Below are positions 52,939 through 61,939 of a stretch of 64,000 nucleotides of DNA, one piece after another. A model generated the notes under the pieces. It was not told the origin of the DNA, did no database searches, and saw only the letters and a program-made list of their open reading frames with translations. Position 1 is the stretch's first letter; each line of letters starts with the position of its first letter. The DNA comes from Bin5 sp965221145. GTDB lineage: Bacteria; Chloroflexota; Anaerolineae; Caldilineales; Caldilineaceae. The stretch spans positions 992,001 through 1,056,000 of the forward strand of contig OZ244877.1 of the NCBI GenBank assembly GCA_965221145.1. The letters are read 5' to 3'. The translations under genes and the position numbers were made by a program.

Positions 52939-54408
52939 ATGACCCGCTTCGACACCTCCGTACTCCAACCGGACCCGACCCAACGCCGTTCCATCCTGGC
53001 GGTGTTGGACGCCGCGCTCGACGCGGTCGATCCCTTTGCCGCAGTGCAGAACGTTCTCCGGCGTCGCGGCGACATCCTGACCGTCGCCGACCACACCTCC
53101 CATGATTCGGCGCGTACGCTGACCTACGACCTGCGCCGCTATCGCCGCATCCTCGTCGTCGCCGCGGGCAAAGCCGCCGCGCCGATGTGCCGCGCCGTGG
53201 AAACCGTGCTCGGCGACCGCATCAGCAGCGGGCTGGCGGTGACGAAATACGATCACGGCCAGCCGTCCGAGCAGTCGTCCGCAATTCTTTCACCCATCCG
53301 CGTGCTGGAAGCCGGTCATCCTGTGCCGGACGAAGCCGGTGTCCTCGCAGGCAAAGAGATGCTTGCCCTGGCGGAGCAGGCCAATGAAGAGGATCTGCTG
53401 ATTGCCCTCCTCTCCGGCGGTGGCTCCGCCCTACTGGTCGCGCCGGCGCGCGAGTCTGCCGCTAGCGCCGAGCCAACTCGCTCAAGAGGCGAGGCGGTCG
53501 CGCATTCAGCGCTCACCCTGGCCGATCTGCAAGGAATGACCGACGCGCTGCTGGCCTGCGGCGCAACCATCAACGAAATCAACTGCCTGCGCAAGCACAC
53601 CAGCGCCGTGAAAGGCGGTCAACTCGCACGCGCCGCCGCCCCGGCTACGCTCCTGACTCTGGCCCTCAGCGATGTCATCGGCAGCCCCCTGGATGTCATT
53701 GCCAGCGGCCCGACCGTTCCCGATGTCAGCACGTGGGCCGACGCCTGGGCAATTGTCGAAAAGTATGCCCTGAGCGCCGCCCTGCCCAACACCGTGCTTC
53801 GACGCTTGCAGGCCGGGCTGGCCGGTGAAATCCCCGACACGCCCAAGCCGCACGATCCGATCTTCACCAAGAGCCAAACCCTTGTGGTGGCCGATAACCG
53901 TACCGCGGCCAATGCGGCCCTGGCAAAGGCGGCGGAACTCGGCTATAACAAGATTCTGCTCTCGACATTTCTCGAAGGCGAGGCCGCTGAAGTGGCGAAA
54001 ATGCTCGTCGGGCTGGGGCGGGAGGTGCTAGCCAGCGGACAACCCGTTCCCGCGCCCGCCTGTCTGATCCTCGGTGGTGAAACGACCGTCAACCTCGGAG
54101 AAAATCCGGGCCAGGGCGGCCGCAATCAGGAGATCGCGCTGGCCGCCGCGCTGGCCTTGCAACATCTGCCGGGGCTGACCGTCGTCTCACTCGCCACGGA
54201 CGGCACCGACGGCCCTACCGACAGCGCCGGTGGCATCGCCGACTGCGGAACGGTCGCAAGGGGAGAGAGCGTCGGCCTCTCCGCGGCTGACAATCTGCGC
54301 CGCCACGATGCCTATCCCTTCCTGCGCGCCACCGCTGACCTGCTCCTGACCGGGCCGACACAGACGAATGTCAATGATCTGATCTTCGTGTTCGTGCATG
54401 ACGTGTGA
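52939..54408 (+). CDS. Glycerate 2-kinase (MOFRL/DUF4147 family)
   Basis: A 489-residue GckA-type kinase that phosphorylates D-glycerate at C2. N-terminal DUF4147 domain (VVAAGKAAAPMCRA, LSGGGSALLVAP, INEINCLRKHTSAVKGGQLA) and C-terminal MOFRL domain (GGETTVNLGENPGQGGRNQEIAL, TDGTDGPTDSAGGIAD). Between SALLVAP and TLADLQGMTDALL there is an extra approximately 20 residues (EPTRSRGEAVAHSA) where relatives have about three; this is a REP-like repeat read in frame. It would supply 2-phosphoglycerate from sugar-acid catabolism. Clear gene. Confidence 0.93.
   Translation: MTRFDTSVLQPDPTQRRSILAVLDAALDAVDPFAAVQNVLRRRGDILTVADHTSHDSARTLTYDLRRYRRILVVAAGKAAAPMCRAVETVLGDRISSGLAVTKYDHGQPSEQSSAILSPIRVLEAGHPVPDEAGVLAGKEMLALAEQANEEDLLIALLSGGGSALLVAPARESAASAEPTRSRGEAVAHSALTLADLQGMTDALLACGATINEINCLRKHTSAVKGGQLARAAAPATLLTLALSDVIGSPLDVIASGPTVPDVSTWADAWAIVEKYALSAALPNTVLRRLQAGLAGEIPDTPKPHDPIFTKSQTLVVADNRTAANAALAKAAELGYNKILLSTFLEGEAAEVAKMLVGLGREVLASGQPVPAPACLILGGETTVNLGENPGQGGRNQEIALAAALALQHLPGLTVVSLATDGTDGPTDSAGGIADCGTVARGESVGLSAADNLRRHDAYPFLRATADLLLTGPTQTNVNDLIFVFVHDV
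53476..53510 (+). repeat. REP-like repeat inside the glycerate kinase coding sequence
   Basis: ACTCGCTCAAGAGGCGAGGC followed by GGTCGCGCATTCAGC, a diverged copy of the intergenic family, read as TRSRGEAVAHSA. Same frame as in the sulfatase at 18771, giving the shared peptide EAVAH. Confidence 0.65.
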
Positions 54409-54539
54409 GAGAATGAGCAGTACAAATCCCCGTCGCAGCCACAACGACGTGGTCAGCGGTCGAATCATTCGTGCCGCTCGGCGTCGATAAGGAATCAATC
54501 ATTCGTTTCGAATCTTCACAAGCAGAGGAGTTGAACGCT

Positions 54540-54899
54540 ATGCCACAGTTGACAGTAGGAGATGCAGGCACATTCGAAGTGGAAGCAGGCAAGCGGCTGG
54601 TCCTGGCGCTTGTCGAGGACGCAGGCGTCGACCAGATGCATGCCTGTGGCGGCAACTGCAAATGCACGACCTGCCGCGTTGCCTTCGTTGACGGCGAACC
54701 CGCGCAGATGACCGTCGCCGAGAAGGAGAAGCTGGCCGAAAAGGGGCTGACCGGCGTGCGCCTGTCCTGCCAGTGCCTCGTCGAGCAGGATATGACCGTG
54801 CAGATCATCAGCCGTCTGGAGGGTAGCGGCCGCCCCGACGCCGGTCCCCCGCCGGAGCCAACGATTCAGCCGGAAGCAGTGTGGACGACAAAAAAGTAG
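54540..54899 (+). CDS. 2Fe-2S ferredoxin
   Basis: A 119-residue plant-type ferredoxin with the cluster motif HACGGNCKCTTCR and the fourth Cys in LSCQCLVEQD. The ATG at 54540 follows GAGGAG. C-terminal 25 residues are Pro-rich and not part of the fold. It transfers electrons, partner unknown. Its end overlaps the GTG start of the TIM-barrel gene by 19 bases, so they are coupled. Confidence 0.9.
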   Translation: MPQLTVGDAGTFEVEAGKRLVLALVEDAGVDQMHACGGNCKCTTCRVAFVDGEPAQMTVAEKEKLAEKGLTGVRLSCQCLVEQDMTVQIISRLEGSGRPDAGPPPEPTIQPEAVWTTKK

Positions 54900-55723
54900 A
54901 ATCAGGGCAAGGGCAGCGGCGCCGGTCTTCCACCTCCGCCGCGGGCGGAGCGGAATCTCCCGACAGACCGATTCTGATCTCTGCCATGCAGTTTGAAGAT
55001 GAATTGAAGAGCGGCGAACGCTCCGTCCGCGAGGTCATCGAAATCGCCCGTCAGAGCGGCGCTGACGGACTGGAGTTGCGGCGGGAAACGTGGCCGCGAC
55101 TCGATGCGGAACTGTCGCAGACGGCCCAACACATCGCCGACGCCGGGCTGCTGGTCACCTACGGCACGCAGGCCACACTCTTCGACGACTCGTTACAAGG
55201 CCAGCGGCAGTTGCGCCAGGACATTGATGCGGCCGCCGCGCTCGGCGCGTCCCTCGTGCGCTTCTTCCCCGGCCTGACGCCGCCCACCGACGATGGCGCG
55301 GCCTGGGCACGCGCGCAGGAGATCGTGGACTACGCCGCCGCGCAGGGCATTGTCATCGCTCTCGAAAACTACGCCCGCACTCCTGGCGGCACATTGGCGG
55401 AGGTTCAAGGGGCGCTGACTCGCTTGACGTCTCCTTCCCTGCGCACAAATCTGGACATGGGCAACTATCCCAACCACGGTCAGGATGTGGTCGCCGCAAT
55501 CGACAGCTTGGCTGACCAGATCATCGCCGCCCATCTGAAGGACAAGACCGCCAATCCGTCCGATCCTCCGACCTTCCTCGGCGCCGGTGTGCTGCCGCTG
55601 GCAGAGATTCTCGACGCGCTGGATCAGTTGCCCCAGCGCATCTTCTACATTTTCGAATTTCGCGGCGGCGGCGACCCGGTAGGGCGGATCGAGCGCAGTC
55701 TGGCATTTCTGAAGCAAAGATAG
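54881..55723 (+). CDS. TIM-barrel sugar phosphate isomerase/epimerase
   Basis: A 280-residue xylose-isomerase-like TIM barrel; GTG start overlapping the ferredoxin gene. Metal-ligand candidates: VIALENYAR (Glu), TNLDMGNY (Asp), IAAHLKDK (His) and FIFEFRGGG (Glu). The N-terminal 25 residues (Arg/Ser/Gly-rich) lie outside the barrel, and no later start gives a full fold. Substrate unknown. Confidence 0.83.
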   Translation: MDDKKVESGQGQRRRSSTSAAGGAESPDRPILISAMQFEDELKSGERSVREVIEIARQSGADGLELRRETWPRLDAELSQTAQHIADAGLLVTYGTQATLFDDSLQGQRQLRQDIDAAAALGASLVRFFPGLTPPTDDGAAWARAQEIVDYAAAQGIVIALENYARTPGGTLAEVQGALTRLTSPSLRTNLDMGNYPNHGQDVVAAIDSLADQIIAAHLKDKTANPSDPPTFLGAGVLPLAEILDALDQLPQRIFYIFEFRGGGDPVGRIERSLAFLKQR

Positions 55724-55809
55724 AAAGAACTCATGACCACGTATATGAATAGCATGAGCGCCGTGCAGACGCTTTCCCGCGCCCTCAGTGCATGTCCCGG
55801 AGAGCTGAC

Positions 55810-56064
55810 ATGAGCGGCAAGGATGCGCTTGTCGGCAAACGGGCGCTCGTCACCGGTGTCGATCGCGGCGGTATCGGTCAGGGCATCGCCCTTGAACTGG
55901 CCCGCCAGGGCGCGGCGGTAGTCTGCCACTATCCCTTCAGCGACGAGGGCGCGGCCGCAACCGTGGCGCAGATTCAGGCAGGCGGCGGAACAACTGCGGC
56001 GGTTCAGGGCGATTTCACGCAGTCGGCTGCCGTTTGCGCCCAAGTCGTGGACGCCGCCGTGTGA
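55810..56064 (+). pseudogene. SDR gene, N-terminal fragment
   Basis: About 84 residues from the ATG at 55810 (GGAGAG upstream): GKRALVTGVDRGGIGQGIA is the SDR coenzyme loop and VVCHYPFSDEGAAATVAQI the second strand-helix unit, but the frame stops after DAAV, before NNAG, YxxxK and the rest. No continuation is found in other frames downstream. A 3'-truncated remnant, or an assembly or deletion product. Confidence 0.7.
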
Positions 56065-56142
56065 AGTGCGTGATGAGGGACCGGTATACCTACGCCGGAC
56101 CAACAACCTGCCGTGAACCTCTTTGTTTGAATCGCGTGTTCC

Positions 56143-56715
56143 CTACTCGATCCGCAAAGCCTCTTGGTGTTCCGTCAATTCTGCAACTTCGTCCTCAGCC
56201 CCGCGTAGAACCGCCAACAGTTTGATCAACTCGGAGATCGTCTGTAATGTGAGAAGCGCAAAGGCGACGATAATCATTGTCTTGAGCGGCGCACGCGGCA
56301 GGCCGTCGGGATCAGGTGACTGCTCCCACTGCCGCCACGAGGTCATCACCGGATGGATGGACACCCAGACGCCGATCACGCAATAGGGAAGGAGAAGCAA
56401 TAGATGTCCCCAAAAGTCCAGCAGGGCTTTGCGTTTCTTGCTCCAGTTCGCATAGATAAAGTCAACCCGTACATTGATGCCGTTTTTCAGGATATAGGCG
56501 AAACCCAGGAAGAAGACCAGCGAGTACAGATACCACTGCATCTCAATAAAAAGATTGGAGGAGAGCTGCACGCCGATGTACTGCCCCATACGGCGCACGA
56601 CGACATTGTAGAATCCGACTGCGACCGCTACGATCACAAGCCACACCGACACCTCCCCAATCCGCTCCGAGAGGTTGTCAATGAAGTTGGAAATCTTCAG
56701 AAGCACCCGTAACAT
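56143..56715 (-). CDS. TRAP transporter small permease (DctQ)
   Basis: A 190-residue membrane protein with four transmembrane helices, matching DctQ: SVWLVIVAVAVGFYNVVVRR, then EMQWYLYSLVFFLGFAYILKNGINVRVDF (a DctQ signature), LLLLPYCVIGVWVSI and MIIVAFALLTLQTISELIKLL. AGAGGAAC precedes the ATG. Normally it works with a large permease (DctM) and a periplasmic binding protein (DctP); neither is adjacent here, so they are upstream on another contig region, elsewhere, or lost. Confidence 0.9.
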   Translation of the reverse strand: MLRVLLKISNFIDNLSERIGEVSVWLVIVAVAVGFYNVVVRRMGQYIGVQLSSNLFIEMQWYLYSLVFFLGFAYILKNGINVRVDFIYANWSKKRKALLDFWGHLLLLLPYCVIGVWVSIHPVMTSWRQWEQSPDPDGLPRAPLKTMIIVAFALLTLQTISELIKLLAVLRGAEDEVAELTEHQEALRIE

Positions 56716-56910
56716 TGTTGCAGTTCCTCTTATGAGGCGGCACGCGGCGAATGCGCAATCCCGTCCTTACGTCGTTCGATTCTCTTTTCTTGGGGAGGAT
56801 TGTTCTATCTTACCCAAAACTGGCAGAAATACAAGAACTGATTGACCGCTCCCAGCGGCGGCAACCGACAACTTTCTTCTCGAATCGCCAAGTCGGCGCG
56901 GCCAGCGCAT

Positions 56911-57181
56911 CCGCCCACCCCCTGGTGTGCATCCCAGTTTGTTGTGCGTCACCCCGACTTGCCCGATGCGCTCATCTGTGCTATACTCCCCCACGATCGG
57001 GAACGCCGCCACCGCGCGCGCAGCCCCCCATACCGCAATCAGGCGCTCGGGTGCCCTCTGGGCGCGCGAAGCGGTAGCGGCGTCCTGAAAATGGCGCAGG
57101 AACACGAAACGGTGCCCTCTGGGCGCGCGAAGCGGTAGCGCATCTAACAATGCGCGGTCGCATAACGAAGTGGTAGCGCAC
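56911..57181 (+). repeat. Promoter-bearing repeat module copy 2
   Basis: Matches the module at 48209-48417. TTGCCC (56959-56964) and TATACT (56982-56987) are again 17 apart. An extra duplication of GGTGCCCTCTGGGCGCGCGA (57050 and 57110) makes this copy longer. Ends with REP-like units containing GAAGCGGTAGCG and GAAGTGGTAGCGCA. Confidence 0.65.
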
Positions 57182-57217
57182 TGAATTTCAACCAATTCCT
57201 GCTTCTTTTGGGCAAAG

Positions 57218-57246
57218 GGGGGGGTAAAAGCGGACAAAGCGGACAC
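57218..57246. repeat. G-run plus GCGGACAAAGCGGACA repeat, copy 2
   Basis: A G-run followed by TAAAAGCGGACAAAGCGGACA-type sequence, as at 48683-48715. Noncoding. Confidence 0.5.
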
Positions 57247-57328
57247 TAAATAATTCTATATCTTGGAAAATATCCATCCTGCCAGCCAGGTTCCCCGGCC
57301 GAACATGACACCAATACCGTAACTAAGC

Positions 57329-57400
57329 AGCGCTCATAGTACGAAGTGGTAGCGCATTCAACACCAACGCTCATAGTACGAAATGGGAGCGCATCCAACA
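57329..57400 (+). repeat. Two REP-like units
   Basis: GCGCTCATAGTACGAAGTGG then TAGCGCATTCAACACC, followed by a second, slightly decayed unit with CGAAATGGGAGCGCATCCAA. Same family as the lexA-leader array. Confidence 0.6.
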
Positions 57401-57779
57401 CACGGCTTCTATCGGTGCAGGAAGGTCCGCTCTGGCAGCGGCGCGGCAAGATAACCCGGCTGGCATTTTGAAGATTTCTTGGCGGAACTGTCTTTCGTTC
57501 AACGCCGTTACAATAAACTGTCAAAACTGGCCCTACCCACCTCCACCGTGCCCGGCGTCAGCAAGCCTCCCGCGCTACCAGAGCAACGATGCAAAAAATC
57601 TGGGATGCACACACGCCCTGCCGCCACTCGTACAGAGCGTCAAGAGGGAGTATAATTCGACTGTACAATATCTATATTCGATTTCATACAGTTTCTCTTC
57701 TCGCCTGCTGGCTGTCGCGGGTTGAGGACATTCGGCAGGCTCGACACAATGCTGTTTTGCCATTCAAAAAGGATCTTCT

Positions 57780-58634
57780 ATGGACTGGTACCAATCGCTA
57801 GTTAAGGTCGGGGTTTACGTTGATGCTGCCAATATCTATCGCAATGGCGGCTCTCGTATGCAGTATGATGTCTTGCGCGAATTTGCCTGTCGGGATATGG
57901 GAGAACCGGTGCGTCTGAACGCCTATGTAACCCACGACGCCGATCGCGCCCAGTGGGATATGGACTACCGCATCGGCGCGTTGCGCTTCCATTCCGCGTT
58001 GCGGGATCTCGGCTATAAAGTGATTATAAAGCGCGTGCGTTGGTTCGATGATGAGGCCGGCAACCGCTATGCCAAAGCCAATTCCGATCTGGACTTGGCG
58101 GTGGACGCGCTGCTCCAGTCCGAAAATCTTGACAGAGTGTTGATCGCGACCGGTGACGGCGATTTCGTCCAGGTGGTGCGAGCGCTCCAGAACAAGGGTT
58201 GCCGCGTGGAGGTGGTCGCTTTCGACAATGTATCGGGCAGTTTGCGCCAGGAGGTGGATATGTTCATGTCCGGTTATCTGATCCCCAATCTCCTGCCCGC
58301 CTCCAATGGCGTTGCCGATTGGGGCCAGCCCGATTCTATCGTGCGCGGCTGGTGCTACTACTACAATGAGGATAAGGGATTCGGTTATATGCGCTTCCTG
58401 ACCAAGGTATCGCCCCATCTGTGGCTGGTGGACAAACGCAAGAGCAAGGATTCCCCCTATGAAAGCGCCTTCTTCCATTTCTCGATGATGCAGGATGATT
58501 CGGTGAAGGATTACCTCCCCAGCCGCGATCATATCTTTGAATTTCGGCTCATCCCCTCGGAACGGGACCAGAATGAACTGACCGCAACCAACATCCGCAT
58601 CGTCTGCTCCCTGTCGATACCAACATTGAACTGA
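57780..58634 (+). CDS. NYN-domain (LabA/PIN-like) protein with C-terminal cold-shock-like domain
   Basis: A 284-residue protein. Residues 9-170 form a NYN/LabA nuclease-like domain: Asp15 in VYVDAANIY, Asp103/105/109 in NSDLDLAVDAL, and Asp126/Asp128 in IATGDGDFVQ. Residues 187-276 look like a cold-shock (CSD) OB fold: VRGWCYYYNEDKGFGYM (RNP1) and AFFHFSMM (RNP2). A NYN nuclease fused to a CSD would be an RNA-binding ribonuclease. The start is at ATG 57780 with AAGGATC upstream. Relatives usually have NYN alone or with OST-HTH. Confidence 0.85.
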   Translation: MDWYQSLVKVGVYVDAANIYRNGGSRMQYDVLREFACRDMGEPVRLNAYVTHDADRAQWDMDYRIGALRFHSALRDLGYKVIIKRVRWFDDEAGNRYAKANSDLDLAVDALLQSENLDRVLIATGDGDFVQVVRALQNKGCRVEVVAFDNVSGSLRQEVDMFMSGYLIPNLLPASNGVADWGQPDSIVRGWCYYYNEDKGFGYMRFLTKVSPHLWLVDKRKSKDSPYESAFFHFSMMQDDSVKDYLPSRDHIFEFRLIPSERDQNELTATNIRIVCSLSIPTLN

Positions 58635-58676
58635 TCCGATGCTTTTCCCATCTGTGCCAATAGGAGCCTGAACCCC

Positions 58677-60362
58677 ATGCCCGCAGCCATCTCAGCCCCG
58701 CAGCCGCTCGCCGTGGAAGCCGGCGCCCGGGTCCTTATGTCCGGCGGCAATGCCGTTGACGCCGCCGTCACCGCCGCATTGGTGCAGGCCATCGTCAACC
58801 CGCAGATGTGCGGCATCGGCGGCTATGCCGTGATCAATCTGCACCTGGCCAACGAACAAGGTTCTGTTGGCGTTGACGCGCCCGCGCTGGCCGGGGCCTT
58901 GGTGCGCGATGATATGTGGGTGGAGAAGCTGATCCGCCCCAATCCCGGCGGCTGGGGTTTCTTTCTCGAAGGCAATGTCAATGAGGCCGGTTACACGTCC
59001 GTGTGTACGCCCGGCGCCGTCAAAATGTATGCCATGCTGCTCGACCGCTGGGGCACTATCGACTTCGGCCAGGCCGCGCAGCCGGCCATCCGCATCGCCC
59101 ACGACGGATATACCGTGAGCGATGCCCAGGCCGTCAGCTGGAAGCGCTCGAGCCAGTTCTGGGAAGGGATGAGCCTGCGAGACTATATCCACAGCAACGC
59201 GGAGGCGCGCCGCATCTACCTGCGCGACGATGGTGAAACCTATGACATCGGCCAAACCTTGCGCAACCCGGACTACGCCGCGTCCCTGCGTCATATCATC
59301 GAACATGGCAGCGAGGATTTCTACCACGGCGAGTTGATGGAGCGCATGGCGAGCGATCTGGAGGCCAATGGCAGCTTCGTCACCCGCCAGGACTTTGAAC
59401 AGTACCGCCTGCGCGAGGACGCCTCGGTGCGCGGCAGCTATCGCGGCCACGCCGTTAGCAGTTCCGCTCCGCCCCACGGCGGCGTAACGCTGGTCGCGAT
59501 CCTCAACATTCTGGAAGGCTACGACCTGGCGGGCATGGGCCACAACTCGCCCGAATACATCTACACCGTCGGCCTGGCGATGAAGGCCGCCTTCGCCGAC
59601 CGCAACCCGCACTTGGCCGACACCGATTTTGAGGATGTGCCGCTTGATTGGATGATGTCGAAAGAACGGGCCGCCTACTGGCGGGAGCATATTGACTTTG
59701 CCCGCCCGCCGACTCGACAACTCAAAACAACGGAGGCGGGGGGGCAAATAGGCCAGCCCATCGAACCCACGCCGTCCTCGGCGGAGTCCCCGCATACGAC
59801 CCACCTTTCCGTGATCGACGCGCAAGGCAACTGCGTCTCGCTCACGCATTCGCTGGGCGCGTCGTCGGGCGTCATTACGCCGGGGCTGGGCTTCATGTAC
59901 AACAACTCGATGGTCAATTTTAATCCGCTGCCCGGCCATCCCAACTCGATTGCCCCTGGCAAAGGGCGCACCACCGGCATGACCCCGACAATTGTCTACC
60001 GCAAAGCGTCTGCCGACAGGGATGCCCAAGCGCAGGAGCCGTTGCTCGTGCTGGGCGCGCCCGGAGCCACCCGCATCATCACCTCGGTCTTACAGGTGAT
60101 CCTCAACGTCATCGACTTCGGCATGGATATCGATCGGGCAGTTCATGCGCCCCGTTTCGACTGCCAGTTGGACGCCATCAGCTGCCAGCGGCGCATCCCG
60201 ATCTGGGTGCTGGACGAGGTGAACAAGCGCTATCCGGCCATCCACATCCCTTACAGCCACGGCGGCCTGGCGCTGGTTCATGCGCTCCACATCGACCCGC
60301 AGACCGGCGCGCTCACCGGCGCCGCCGACACCGGCAACGAGGGCATGGCAGTGGTGGTGTAG
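58677..60362 (+). CDS. Gamma-glutamyltransferase family protein (Ntn hydrolase)
   Basis: A 561-residue GGT-superfamily proenzyme. The nucleophile Thr is about residue 374 (HTTHLSVIDAQGN), followed by SLTHSLGASSG. N-terminal motif LMSGGNAVDAAVTAAL and CGIGGY. AGGAG precedes the ATG by about ten bases. No signal peptide. It differs strongly from the GGT at 15938, so the two are not recent duplicates. Likely a hydrolase of gamma-glutamyl or related amides. Confidence 0.9.
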   Translation: MPAAISAPQPLAVEAGARVLMSGGNAVDAAVTAALVQAIVNPQMCGIGGYAVINLHLANEQGSVGVDAPALAGALVRDDMWVEKLIRPNPGGWGFFLEGNVNEAGYTSVCTPGAVKMYAMLLDRWGTIDFGQAAQPAIRIAHDGYTVSDAQAVSWKRSSQFWEGMSLRDYIHSNAEARRIYLRDDGETYDIGQTLRNPDYAASLRHIIEHGSEDFYHGELMERMASDLEANGSFVTRQDFEQYRLREDASVRGSYRGHAVSSSAPPHGGVTLVAILNILEGYDLAGMGHNSPEYIYTVGLAMKAAFADRNPHLADTDFEDVPLDWMMSKERAAYWREHIDFARPPTRQLKTTEAGGQIGQPIEPTPSSAESPHTTHLSVIDAQGNCVSLTHSLGASSGVITPGLGFMYNNSMVNFNPLPGHPNSIAPGKGRTTGMTPTIVYRKASADRDAQAQEPLLVLGAPGATRIITSVLQVILNVIDFGMDIDRAVHAPRFDCQLDAISCQRRIPIWVLDEVNKRYPAIHIPYSHGGLALVHALHIDPQTGALTGAADTGNEGMAVVV

Positions 60363-60409
60363 TTCAGATTACGATTTTCTTCCCTGTTGAGGCGAAAGGA
60401 GATGGCCCA

Positions 60410-60679
60410 ATGCCTTATGCCAAATACACGCCCAAAGAGATTACATCGCTGGGAGAAGCGATCTATGGTCAACAGATACGTGGCAAGGTCGAGCCTGAAT
60501 ATAGTGGCAAGTTCTTGGTCATTGACATCGAAACCGGTGCATACGAAATAGACGCTGACGACCTGACAGCGACGAAACGTCTGCTTGCCAGGTGTCCCGA
60601 TGCCGTCATTTACGGCCTGCGCATCGGCTTTCCAACTGCTTATCGAATCGGTGGACGTTTCGCAGTGAATGCGCAATGA
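60410..60679 (+). CDS. Small protein paired with an aspartic-protease gene
   Basis: An 89-residue protein: KYTPKEITSLGEAIYGQQIRG, GKFLVIDIETGAYEID, ATKRLLARCPDAVIYGLRIGFPTAYRIGG. No known catalytic motif. The stop overlaps the next start as ATGA, so it is coupled to the interrupted protease-like gene. Such small proteins are commonly next to clan AA aspartic-protease genes, which is my reason for linking them. Function unknown. Confidence 0.7.
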   Translation: MPYAKYTPKEITSLGEAIYGQQIRGKVEPEYSGKFLVIDIETGAYEIDADDLTATKRLLARCPDAVIYGLRIGFPTAYRIGGRFAVNAQ

Positions 60680-60732
60680 TTTCTGGGAAAGTCACAGCGA
60701 ATCGAGAAGCTGTTATTGAATTGGAAGTAATA

Positions 60733-61623
60733 ACCATTGGTGCTAGTTTGGAGATGGTCATGAGAACAGCGACAATCTCTCTTGAAACGCCCAAGCAACA
60801 AGAGAGGAGCCATTCCCATGACCACAGTCGATTTTATCACAGAACTGTTCTGCCAAGTGGATGACCAGATCGGCTATCTGCCGAAACACAGCCAAGCGCG
60901 TCTCTATCCGAGCGAAGTCGTCACACTGGCGCTGCTCTATGCGTTGACCGGCAAAGGCAATCGCGCCTTCTGGCGCTGGTTGATGCGGGATTATCAACCC
61001 TTGTTTCCCAATCTGTGCTGTCGCACGCGCCTCTTTCGTCTTTTCAACAGCCAGCGCTACCTGATCGGCGAATTTCTGGCGCCGCCCTCCTTACTCGGCG
61101 TCATCGACAGTTACGGCATTGAACTGCTTCATCCGCGCCGGGAGGGCCGCAGCGCCCAGCAAATCGGCAAGAAGGGCAAGTCGAACGGCCGCTGGATCGT
61201 GGGCGGCAAGCTCTGCTTCCTCCTCGACCACCTGGGGCGTGTCGTCGATTGGGAATGTGACACCGCCAATGTCTATGATGGCTCGGCCTTCCAACATCTG
61301 GTCGACAAATTCCAAGACGATATGGTCATCTTTGCCGATACCGGCTTTGCCAAAGCTGGCTGGCAGCCTGACAACTTGCGTCTGTGTCAGCGCGGTGAAT
61401 GGAACATGCGCATGCTTGTCGAAACGGTTCTCTCCATGCTCACTTCCATCTGCCAGTTCAAACGCATGGCGCACAAGGCTTGGCGCTATTTCGAGACCCG
61501 CGTCGGTTTCACCCTGGCGCTATTCAACATCCTGATCCAGTGGCACGGCTTTCTGCCCGATGAGAACGGCTTCGTTCCTCTTTCCATCGCTGAATTCAGC
61601 CTTTAACGACTAGCACCAATGGT
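60733..61623 (+). mobile_element. IS982-like insertion sequence
   Basis: An 891-bp element with perfect 15-bp inverted ends ACCATTGGTGCTAGT and a 5-bp target duplication TAATA at 60728-60732 and 61624-61628. It carries the transposase at 60818-61606. The identical ends and intact transposase imply recent, possibly active insertion. Confidence 0.9.
60818..61606 (+). CDS. IS982-like DDE transposase
   Basis: About 262 residues from the ATG at 60818, preceded by AGAGAGGAG. DDE candidates: Asp in GVIDSYGIEL, Asp in IFADTGFA, Glu in LVETVLSML. Composition and layout (HSQARLYPSEVVTLALLYALTGKGNRAFWRWL at the N-terminus) resemble IS982-family transposases; an IS4-type assignment cannot be excluded by eye. 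Intact. Confidence 0.8.
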   Translation: MTTVDFITELFCQVDDQIGYLPKHSQARLYPSEVVTLALLYALTGKGNRAFWRWLMRDYQPLFPNLCCRTRLFRLFNSQRYLIGEFLAPPSLLGVIDSYGIELLHPRREGRSAQQIGKKGKSNGRWIVGGKLCFLLDHLGRVVDWECDTANVYDGSAFQHLVDKFQDDMVIFADTGFAKAGWQPDNLRLCQRGEWNMRMLVETVLSMLTSICQFKRMAHKAWRYFETRVGFTLALFNILIQWHGFLPDENGFVPLSIAEFSL

Positions 61624-61939
61624 TAATAGGCTCAGATCAAAGGAAGGAAAGGGTTGAGGCTGCGATTGATACAGGTTTCAATGGTGATCTGACCTTGCCA
61701 AGAGACTTGGTAAACCTTCTCAAGCTGCAATCGGCTGGGAATCGGTTTGCGACCTTGGGCGATGGGAAAACGGTGATATTGAATGTGTATCTTGCGAAAG
61801 TGTTGTGGCATGGTCGAGAACGCGAAGTGCTTGCTCTGGAAGCCGACGGTAGACCCTTGGTTGGAATGTCATTGCTTTATGGAAATCGCGTGGTGTTAGC
61901 GGTTGTGGACGGCGGTGATGTAACGATTGACCCTCTGCC

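Larger units (their letters stand above)
56716..57779. other. 1.06-kb gene-free region built of repeats
   Basis: No credible gene. It holds the second promoter-bearing module (56911-57181) with REP-like units at its end, a G-run with GCGGACAAAGCGGACA (57218-57246), two further REP-like units at 57329-57400, and AT-rich sequence with a TATAAT near 57652 before the NYN gene. The rest shows nothing definite. Confidence 0.55.
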
